Made by a program: the position numbers and the translations under genes. The notes under the pieces were generated by a model. That model was given only the letters and a program-made list of their open reading frames with translations, searched no databases and had not been told where the DNA came from. Shown piece after piece: positions 6,513 to 11,806 of a DNA stretch of 11,806 nt (positions are counted from its first letter, which is position 1; each line of letters opens with the position of its first letter). This stretch comes from CAZRNB01 sp964601355 (GTDB lineage Bacteria > Planctomycetota > Phycisphaerae > Sedimentisphaerales > Anaerobacaceae): positions 1-11,806 of the forward strand of contig CAZRNB010000095.1 in NCBI GenBank assembly GCA_964601355.1, read 5' to 3'.

Positions 6513-7654
6513 TTTTTACCTCTTTGACTATTTAATGAACCCATCTCAGCCGGTCTCCGATTATATGCACGGCGGTCGTTTGTATCCGTATCCTGGATAA
6601 AAGATTCAAATTTACCGAAAATCATTTTTCCAGCCGACGTTTGAAGAGAGCTGGTGACACTAATAACCACTTCCCGTCCAATTTTATTCCTGGCGCCTTC
6701 AACAACAATCATGGTCCCATCATCCAGATAACCGATACCCTGCTCAGCCTCTTCGCCGGGCTTTATAATTTTTACCTCCATCGCCTCGCCGGGCAAAACA
6801 ACCACTTTCAGCGAATTAGCCAAATCATTAATATTTATAACGTCAACTGCACGGACCTGAGCAACCTTGCTCAGGTTATAGTCCGTTGTGGCCAGCCGGC
6901 CATTACAGCCCTTTGTGAACATCATCAGCTTCTGGTCAACACCCTTGACGTCCTCAATCTCCGGCACCACAGTGTCGTCAATCTGCACGTCAATAGCCGT
7001 ATTGGTCTGCATCTTATTAAGTATATCAAGTCCGCGTCTTCCACGATTACGCTTGAGCCTGTCTGCCGAATCAGCTATCAATTGCAGCTCATTAAGAACG
7101 AACCGCGGCACAACCAACGGAGCATCAAACAATCTGCTCTGACACAAGTCAGCTATTCGCCCGTCAACGATTGCCGAGGTATCCAGCACCAGCGGCCGAG
7201 CCCCCTTGGTCTGCTTGGCAAATTCAACATAAGGAATAACAAAACGCACATCATCCTTCGTTCGCATCACGATACTAATAGTAATGTAACATACACATAT
7301 CCCCAACATCCATTTAATTGCCGTTATTGCATAAGGAGTAATCTCAATCCTGTATGTAGTCATAATCATATCTACCAGAGGCGCCAGCGCCCAGCTTATA
7401 AGCACTCCGACCAACAGGCCAAGAAACACCCCCGCCAGAGCGCTGAGCTTGTCCTTGGGCGTAAGAACATCCAGCAGGAAAACAAATATCGCCATTCCCA
7501 GACTGCTCCAGACAATCGCATTAAAATTCGCACTACGGGATTCCTCCGAAGGTTTTCCATCTTCGCCCACGGCAATGTTTTGCGAAGTTAAATTAACGAA
7601 TAAAACCGCTACAATAACTATAAGAAAGATACTTCTAAAAACCCAAAGCAACAT
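6509..7654 (-). CDS. Membrane-anchored PIN-TRAM domain protein (YacL type)
   Basis: 381 aa. Four hydrophobic segments (about 4-22, 46-62, 71-93 and 107-130) anchor the protein, and a cytoplasmic PIN domain follows from about 153. The PIN acidic residues are in place: Asp158 in LVLDTSAIVDGR, Glu189 in VLNELQ, Asp240 in GVDQKL and Asp258 in ATTDYNLS, so nuclease activity on RNA is plausible. Residues about 281-350 are a TRAM domain (VVLPGEAMEVKIIKPG, GIGYLDDGTMIVVEG), a small RNA-binding beta-barrel. The C-terminal 30 residues are polar. The four-TM plus PIN plus TRAM order matches Bacillus YacL-like proteins, whose physiological target is not firmly established. The ATG is fixed by GGGAGGT (complement of 7663-7669) 8 nt upstream. 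The stop overlaps the DUF4097 gene start, implying one transcript. Confidence 0.9.
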   Translation of the reverse strand: MLLWVFRSIFLIVIVAVLFVNLTSQNIAVGEDGKPSEESRSANFNAIVWSSLGMAIFVFLLDVLTPKDKLSALAGVFLGLLVGVLISWALAPLVDMIMTTYRIEITPYAITAIKWMLGICVCYITISIVMRTKDDVRFVIPYVEFAKQTKGARPLVLDTSAIVDGRIADLCQSRLFDAPLVVPRFVLNELQLIADSADRLKRNRGRRGLDILNKMQTNTAIDVQIDDTVVPEIEDVKGVDQKLMMFTKGCNGRLATTDYNLSKVAQVRAVDVININDLANSLKVVVLPGEAMEVKIIKPGEEAEQGIGYLDDGTMIVVEGARNKIGREVVISVTSSLQTSAGKMIFGKFESFIQDTDTNDRRAYNRRPAEMGSLNSQRGKK

Positions 7655-7671
7655 AATTATTAACCTCCCAA

Positions 7672-7845
7672 TTATGACGTAACTCTGTTATTTATAACTA
7701 CAATGGTCATTATACTCTGCCCTATAAACGCTATCAATAAATACGTTACCGCTATAAACCATCTCTCAACCACGGCAACCATAGAGAAATCGCCATCGTT
7801 CATCCGCCGCTGCCGGCCAAGTCCACTTTTAGTCCGCTCCGTCAT
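7672..7845 (-). CDS. Possible 57-aa single-span membrane peptide
   Basis: An ATG at 7845 opens 57 codons ending with TAA at 7672-7674, just 17 nt before the PIN-TRAM ATG. The peptide has a basic N-terminus (MTERTKSGLGRQRR) and one strongly hydrophobic segment at about residues 29-51, starting WFIAV and ending IVVI, the plan of a small N-in membrane protein. A partial ribosome site, AGG, stands 5 nt upstream of the ATG. Against it: the putative PIN-TRAM promoter lies inside this frame and the ORF is short enough to arise by chance. I recognise no family. Confidence 0.35.
   Translation of the reverse strand: MTERTKSGLGRQRRMNDGDFSMVAVVERWFIAVTYLLIAFIGQSIMTIVVINNRVTS
7709..7737 (-). promoter_or_regulatory. 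Sigma70-type promoter for the PIN-TRAM/DUF4097 pair
   Basis: On the minus strand TTGATA (complement of 7732-7737) and TATAAT (complement of 7709-7714) are separated by exactly 17 nt, a near-consensus promoter. Transcription would start near 7702, about 48 nt before the PIN-TRAM ATG. The site overlaps the possible 57-aa ORF; both can be real if that ORF is read from an upstream start. Confidence 0.6.
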
Positions 7846-7882
7846 GTTTGCCTAATGAGATATTAACAAGCTGCGAAAGGAA

Positions 7883-7984
7883 ATCAGGCTATCAGAAAAT
7901 CAGGATGCAGAAAGTCAGAATGCCAGAAAGGACAGGGCAATATAATCTTCCTACATCCTGATAGCCTGATGGTCTGACAACCTG
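7883..7984. repeat. Octamer-phased CAG/CTG repeat block with 13-bp inverted repeat
   Basis: The trinucleotide CAG starts at 7885, 7893, 7901, 7908, 7916, 7924 and 7933 (steps 8, 8, 7, 8, 8, 9). CTG then starts at 7958, 7966, 7974 and 7982 (steps of 8). ATCAGGCTATCAG (7883-7895) is a perfect 13-bp inverted repeat of 7958-7970, and 7899-7910 pairs with 7951-7962 in 11 of 12 positions. The interlocking arms allow alternative hairpins or a cruciform. Internal bases between the anchors are degenerate, so this is a phased repeat rather than a simple microsatellite. Confidence 0.75.
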
Positions 7985-8072
7985 AATTAATATGAATGAT
8001 TGCCGTGTTCACCATAATATAGCAAAACACGTCTTAACAAGGAAATTCGATACCCGTATTCCTATTTCCGAA

Positions 8073-8102
8073 GCAGCTATTATAATTTTTGATTTTAGCT
8101 GC
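8073..8102. repeat. Inverted repeat after rpsA, possible weak terminator
   Basis: GCAGCTA (8073-8079) and TAGCTGC (8096-8102) form a perfect 7-bp stem around an AT-rich 16-nt loop, 41 nt beyond the rpsA stop in the direction of transcription. No T-run follows on the minus strand, so intrinsic termination is uncertain. Confidence 0.35.
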
Positions 8103-8143
8103 CCACGTCTATTCATTTTTCTACTTAGGCTTTGCTATCAATA

Positions 8144-10036
8144 TCAAGGGCTTTGCTGAGATTGCTCGGTTTCATCTGTTTCGGATTGCTGCTCAAGCTC
8201 GTCCTGCTCTACCTTGCTGTTTTGCTCCTCTACCGTGTTACTCATGCGGACGCTCAGATCGCCAGGCTCAGAGTTGTTATCATCAGCTCTTTCCTCAGTC
8301 TGCGCAGGCGGGTCCACTTCGGTTTCAATAGATGAGCCGTGAATATCTGCGGGGTCTGCCTGATGGGTTGATTTAGCGGTTTGCTCCTCAACGTTCCACT
8401 GAACCCTTCTCAAGCTCAATCCAATCTTACGGTTCTCAGAATCAACCTTTAGAATCTTAACCTCGACTTCGTCGCCCACTTTCACAACATCCTGAGGCTT
8501 CTCAATTTTATGATCTGAAAGCTCAGAAATATGCAAAAGTCCCTCCAGGTCCGGCTCAAGCTCAACAAATGCTCCAAAATTCGTCAGCTTGGCGATTTTC
8601 CCTTTGATTATATGGCCTGGAATATATTTTTCCGGAATGGCACGAACCCAGGGGTCTTCGCTCATCTGTTTTACGCCCAGTGATATGCGTTGTTTCTCCT
8701 CATTTACCTCAAGGACGACGCATTTCACCTCTTTACCCTTCTGCAGGGTTTCGCTGGGATGACCATATTTCTTCGTCCAGCTCAAATCAGAGATGTGTAT
8801 CATACCATCAATACCCGGCTCAATTTCCACAAAGGCGCCAAAATTAGTCATACTGCGAATTTTGGCTGTTACAATTGTTCCGGGCGGGTATTTCCGAGCA
8901 GCTATCGTCCAGGGATTCACTTCGGTCTGTTTCAGCCCAAGCGAGATTTCCTGTTTTTCCTTGTTAACGCTCAGCACAACGACCTCGATCTGGTCACCGA
9001 GATTGACTATTTCACTGGGATGCGACAGACGCTTCGTCCAGCTCATCTCGCTAATATGCACCAGGCCTTCAACGCCGTCTTCGAGCCGAACAAAAACCCC
9101 ATAGTTCATTACATTTACAACCTTGCCTTTTACCCTTGCTCCGACCGGATAACGCTCTTCAATATTTTCCCAGGGGCTGGGCGCCTTCTGTTTCAGACCC
9201 AGTGAAATCTTTTCATTTTCCTTATCAACGCCAATTACAACGCATTCAATTTCCTGATCAAGGTCAACGATTTCTGAAGGATGTGATATCCTGCCCCAGC
9301 TCAAATCAGAGATATGCAGCAGGCCATCGAGGCCGCCCAAATCAACAAACACGCCGAAGTCTGCGATGTTTTTCACCACACCCTTTCGCAATTGACCAAT
9401 CTCGATGTCCGACAGTATTTTTTCCTTGCTGCTTTGCCGTTCATCCTCAATAAGCTTACGTCTCGATACTACGATATTGCGGTTTTCAACGTCGATTTTA
9501 AGAACTTTGCAGCTTAATTCCTTGCCAATGAATCTGCTGATGTCGCCGGGCTTTCTGATGTCAACCTGTGAAGCAGGCAGAAACACAGGCACTCCAATAT
9601 CAATAAGCAAGCCTCCCTTAATGCGCCTTATGACTCTGCCAGTGACAACGTCTCCTTCCTTCTTGGTATTGATAATCATCTCCCAGCCTCTGATGGCGTC
9701 TGCTTTGCGCTTGCTCAATAAAATTAGTCCGCTTTCAGAATCGGTATCCTCAAGAAGCACTTCGATCTGTTTGCCCGGCACTATGTCCTCGGGACCTTTA
9801 AATTCACCGGCATCCACCACTCCTTCGCTCTTCAAACCGACCTCAACAATGACATCATTTCCTATTTGCGAAACGATAGTTCCCTTTAGAATTGTTCCCG
9901 GCAAACGTGAGTCCACCTTCGTTCGCAGTGCTTCTTCGAGAAATTCATTTCCTGTTTCCCCGAATAACTCCTCAACCTGCTGGTTGAGCTTTTCTTCTGA
10001 TAATCCTAACTTGTTAATTATGTTTCTATCTGCCAT
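8144..10036 (-). CDS. rpsA: 30S ribosomal protein S1
   Basis: 630 aa with six S1 (OB-fold) RNA-binding repeats at about 48-111, 128-193, 214-283, 299-370, 386-457 and 473-544. Repeats 3-6 carry the family hallmarks: FGVFVDL, GLLHISDLSW, HPSEIV, ISLGLKQ. The first two are more divergent, as in other long S1 proteins, where they bind the ribosome (S2 region) while later repeats bind mRNA. Residues 546-630 form a low-complexity acidic and Gln-rich tail (SSIETEVDPP, DELEQQSE, ETEQSQQSP) beyond the last S1 repeat, presumably disordered. The ATG at 10036 has only AGGT 3 nt upstream plus a distant AGGA, a weak ribosome site behind a structured leader. It is transcribed in the same direction as ispH, 219 nt downstream of it, so it may have its own promoter. 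Confidence 0.96.
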   Translation of the reverse strand: MADRNIINKLGLSEEKLNQQVEELFGETGNEFLEEALRTKVDSRLPGTILKGTIVSQIGNDVIVEVGLKSEGVVDAGEFKGPEDIVPGKQIEVLLEDTDSESGLILLSKRKADAIRGWEMIINTKKEGDVVTGRVIRRIKGGLLIDIGVPVFLPASQVDIRKPGDISRFIGKELSCKVLKIDVENRNIVVSRRKLIEDERQSSKEKILSDIEIGQLRKGVVKNIADFGVFVDLGGLDGLLHISDLSWGRISHPSEIVDLDQEIECVVIGVDKENEKISLGLKQKAPSPWENIEERYPVGARVKGKVVNVMNYGVFVRLEDGVEGLVHISEMSWTKRLSHPSEIVNLGDQIEVVVLSVNKEKQEISLGLKQTEVNPWTIAARKYPPGTIVTAKIRSMTNFGAFVEIEPGIDGMIHISDLSWTKKYGHPSETLQKGKEVKCVVLEVNEEKQRISLGVKQMSEDPWVRAIPEKYIPGHIIKGKIAKLTNFGAFVELEPDLEGLLHISELSDHKIEKPQDVVKVGDEVEVKILKVDSENRKIGLSLRRVQWNVEEQTAKSTHQADPADIHGSSIETEVDPPAQTEERADDNNSEPGDLSVRMSNTVEEQNSKVEQDELEQQSETDETEQSQQSP

Positions 10037-10067
10037 ATACCTGAATTCCTATGTGGAGTCTCAATTT

Positions 10068-10119
10068 ATGGCATAGCCATTTCCGGCTTATCGGCGCCCC
10101 ACAAACACGTCGATAAGCC
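10068..10119 (-). promoter_or_regulatory. Two hairpins in the rpsA leader
   Basis: A perfect 9-bp stem, GGCTTATCG (10085-10093) with CGATAAGCC (10111-10119), encloses a 17-nt loop and ends 48 nt before the rpsA ATG. A second small stem, ATGGC/GCCAT with a 3-nt loop, lies at 10068-10080. No T-tract follows in the transcript, so it is unlikely to be a simple ispH terminator. E. coli S1 represses its own mRNA through leader hairpins and lacks a good Shine-Dalgarno; a similar role here is inference. Confidence 0.5.
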
Positions 10120-10200
10120 TTTGTGCAACACTGCACTAACTAAATTTCATATTATATCTGGAAAAAACCATTTGCCCACACAGCAAATGCATGTAACAAA

Positions 10201-10225
10201 ATTATATACACTACATTATATACAC
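10201..10225. repeat. Paired 11-mer ATTATATACAC upstream of rpsA
   Basis: ATTATATACAC occurs at 10201-10211 and 10215-10225, period 14 nt. On the minus strand each copy contains TATAAT, and a third TATAAT lies at the complement of 10151-10156. Good -35 boxes at 16-18 nt were not found for any of them. The stretch is probably the rpsA promoter region or a regulator site. Confidence 0.45.
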
Positions 10226-10255
10226 CACTGAAAGCTTTACTATCTTTCAAAATTA

Positions 10256-11107
10256 TTATATGGCTTCCAGATTCTTAACAAATTCATCTATTATCCACTC
10301 AGGCGTCGATGCCCCTGCTGTAACGCCTGCTATATTTTTATTCAAGACCTTACTTATATCAAGTTCATTCCAGTTTTGCAAATGAAACGTTTGCTGATTT
10401 TCTTTTTTACAAAGCTCAGCTAATTTTCGTGTGTTGGCACTTTCCAATCCCCCCAGCACAAACATTACATCAACCTTCCTGCACAACTGCACGGCTGACT
10501 CCTGCCTTTTTATCGCCTCCTGACACAAAGTATTGATTGCTTTCATCTCGCCGAAACTGCTCCGGCCTATAGCACCGAGCATTCTGCCGAAGTGCTCCGG
10601 GCTCTGGGTAGTTTGACAAACAATTCCCAGCCTGGCGTTTTTAGGCAGCTTATGCAAATCCGATTCGTCGGCAATAACCACAACATTCTTGGCGCAACCC
10701 ACCACTGCCTGCACCTCAGGATGATTTTCATCACCTATTACTACTACTTGATAGCCGTCTGCGGCCAGCTCCTCGGCTATATGCTGCACCCTTTTAACCA
10801 ATACACAAGTGGCATCGACAATCTTAATGCCCTTGTCCTTCAACTCAGCTATCTGTTCAGGCGCTGCTCCATGAGAACGGATAATAACCGTTCCCGAGTC
10901 AATTTCTTTTATGTTATCGATGGTTTTCAGCCCCGCCTTCGCCAATCGCTCCACTACGTTTCTATTGTGAATAATTGGTCCGAGACTATACACTTCTTTT
11001 TCTCCACAGGACACCTGACGGTGCTGGGACAGGACTTTTTCAGCTATCCGAATAGCATTTCTTACGCCATTACAGAATCCACATGTCTCTGCGACTAAAA
11101 CTTTCAT
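10256..11107 (-). CDS. ispH: 4-hydroxy-3-methylbut-2-enyl diphosphate reductase
   Basis: Fe-S enzyme of the last MEP-pathway step, turning HMBPP into IPP and DMAPP; cytoplasmic. It is 283 aa from the ATG at 11107. The three cluster cysteines are Cys12 (CGFCNGV), Cys101 (VDATC) and Cys195 (INTLCQEA). Active-site residues are His47 (IIHNRNVV), His79 (RSHGA), Glu127 and His129 (DENHPEV), and the TT of CQTTQSP. SANTRKL (223-229) binds the diphosphate, and GVTAGASTPEWII (261-273) closes the protein. A TTG at 11116 would add MIF, but the ATG matches the family start (MKVLVA, with Cys12 in register), so I chose it. Neither start has a clear Shine-Dalgarno. It begins 21 nt after the DUF1080 gene and is followed by rpsA, a neighbour also fused to IspH in some Clostridia. 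Confidence 0.96.
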   Translation of the reverse strand: MKVLVAETCGFCNGVRNAIRIAEKVLSQHRQVSCGEKEVYSLGPIIHNRNVVERLAKAGLKTIDNIKEIDSGTVIIRSHGAAPEQIAELKDKGIKIVDATCVLVKRVQHIAEELAADGYQVVVIGDENHPEVQAVVGCAKNVVVIADESDLHKLPKNARLGIVCQTTQSPEHFGRMLGAIGRSSFGEMKAINTLCQEAIKRQESAVQLCRKVDVMFVLGGLESANTRKLAELCKKENQQTFHLQNWNELDISKVLNKNIAGVTAGASTPEWIIDEFVKNLEAI

Positions 11108-11128
11108 AAAAATCAATATAGAGATTGT

Positions 11129-11788
11129 CTATTCCAGCGGCTCAATATAAATATTACGGAACTCTACCGGTGCTCCTTCGCTTTGCAGACAAATCTTTCC
11201 CGACCGAACCGAGCATCCCGTTGCTACATTCTGCAACACGCCATTGACCATCACTACAACCCAGTCATCCTTACAAATAATATCATAAGAGTTCCACTGC
11301 CCGGCAGGTTTTTCGGTGCTGTCCTTTAGCTTCATTGTCCTTCGGCTGCTGATCCGCCGGCCACCTTTTGCGTGCTCTTTTGTCTCGACGCCACCAATAA
11401 CCCAAAAATCACCGGCATTTCCGGCAGCCAATTGGCATTCAAGACCTTTTGGCCAGACCACATCCTGCCCGCTAACATGGATAAACACGCCGCTGTTTCC
11501 TTCCTTTTCCGGCCACCGCCACTCTGCGTGGAGCAAATAGTCAGCGTAATTTTTTTCCGTCCGCATATAGCCGTTAGGTTTTCCCTCGCAGCGAATGTTC
11601 CCATCGGCAATCAACCACGTCTTTGTAACATCATGGTTAGGGTCGGGGACAAAGAGCTTCCAGCCGGTAAAATCTTTGCCGTTCCAGAGGACGATTTTTT
11701 CTTTCGGAACAATCGGCTGCTCCTGTTGCGGCTCTGCCGCCGGCGCAACAAATAACGCCATTGTCACTACCATTGCTACTATCAACAT
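11129..11788 (-). CDS. Secreted DUF1080 (3-keto-disaccharide hydrolase) protein
   Basis: 219 aa. An N-terminal hydrophobic stretch (1-16) with a likely cut in the APAAEP region suggests export, though its n-region lacks a basic residue, so the signal is atypical. The mature part is one DUF1080 domain (about 32-217) with family motifs LWNGKDFTGWK (34-44), GNIRCEGKPNGYMRT (63-77), GNSGVFIHV (97-105), GLECQL (115-120), GQWNSYDIICKDD (163-175) and EFRNIYIEPL (209-218). The domain is a concanavalin-like beta-sandwich; some members hydrolyse 3-keto-glycosides, so a role in periplasmic or extracellular sugar breakdown is plausible. The ATG is fixed by GGAGG (complement of 11796-11800) 7 nt upstream. 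It is followed after 21 nt by ispH, so the two are probably co-transcribed although their functions do not obviously connect. Confidence 0.9.
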   Translation of the reverse strand: MLIVAMVVTMALFVAPAAEPQQEQPIVPKEKIVLWNGKDFTGWKLFVPDPNHDVTKTWLIADGNIRCEGKPNGYMRTEKNYADYLLHAEWRWPEKEGNSGVFIHVSGQDVVWPKGLECQLAAGNAGDFWVIGGVETKEHAKGGRRISSRRTMKLKDSTEKPAGQWNSYDIICKDDWVVVMVNGVLQNVATGCSVRSGKICLQSEGAPVEFRNIYIEPLE

Positions 11789-11806
11789 TCCATAACCTCC
11801 TAAAAA

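Larger units (their letters stand above)
7655..8143. other. Intergenic region between rpsA and the PIN-TRAM gene
   Basis: Reading along the minus strand, this 489-nt stretch holds an inverted repeat after rpsA, an octamer-phased repeat block at 7883-7984, the possible 57-aa ORF, a near-consensus promoter and the strong PIN-TRAM ribosome site. No RNA gene was recognised. The part at 7990-8070 shows nothing I can name. Confidence 0.55.

Noticed and set aside
6641..7591. 316-aa + strand ORF antisense to the PIN-TRAM gene
   Set aside because: Composition is that of an antisense shadow (many His, Asn and Arg, no motif), and the opposite strand carries complete PIN and TRAM motifs with a strong Shine-Dalgarno.
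7883..7984. CRISPR array
   Set aside because: The period is 8 nt with degenerate units; there are no 25-40 nt repeats with unique spacers and no cas genes.
9405..10076. 223-aa + strand ORF antisense to rpsA
   Set aside because: Ser- and Leu-rich low-information product, opposite to an unambiguous S1 gene.
10085..10119. Intrinsic terminator of ispH
   Set aside because: The stem is good, but on the transcribed strand it is followed by GGAAATGG rather than a T-run, and it lies 137 nt past the ispH stop, close to rpsA.

Overview
The window reads as a piece of bacterial chromosome, most likely from a planctomycete of the Phycisphaerae/Sedimentisphaerales type. The hints are a secreted DUF1080 protein, an exported PKD-type protein with a C-terminal domain ending in a QLKTGQYFYG motif, DUF4097 and coiled-coil lipoproteins, moderate GC, and a mix of strong and absent Shine-Dalgarno sites. 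The lineage call is inference from protein style; no rRNA or other marker is present to settle it. No tRNA, rRNA, CRISPR array, insertion sequence or phage gene was seen.

Layout. (1) 77-1474 (+): remnant of an exported papain-like (C92/YiiX type) cysteine peptidase joined to a PKD domain. Its N-terminal lobe is cut off by in-frame stops. (2) 4770-1668 (-): an arginine operon transcribed argB, argD, argF from a good sigma70-type promoter at 4809-4837. (3) 4771-5248: divergent intergenic region with promoters for argB and, on the + strand, for a small lipoprotein with a leader of about 220 nt. (4) 5249-5620 (+): 123-aa coiled-coil lipoprotein. (5) 7654-5724 (-): a membrane PIN-TRAM protein (YacL type) translationally coupled by an ATGA overlap to a DUF4097 lipoprotein carrying seven copies of an N-V-G-[ST]-[IL] motif. 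A 57-codon ORF for a possible single-span membrane peptide precedes them. (6) 11788-8144 (-): DUF1080 protein, IspH (last step of the MEP isoprenoid pathway) and ribosomal protein S1, whose leader contains a perfect 9-bp stem.

The most unusual signal is in the gaps. All the spacers within and just after the arg operon are built from short phased degenerate repeats with a 7-nt period, and the S1/PIN spacer holds an octamer-phased version with a perfect 13-bp inverted repeat. The unit sequence differs at each locus while the architecture (phased units, inverted second half) recurs, and stop codons of argF and argD lie inside the repeats.

The genes are mostly housekeeping: arginine synthesis, isoprenoid precursor synthesis, translation and envelope functions. 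No complete new defence or mobile system is evident. The items most worth checking are the phased repeats, the S1 leader, the coupled PIN-TRAM/DUF4097 pair and the small ORF before it.
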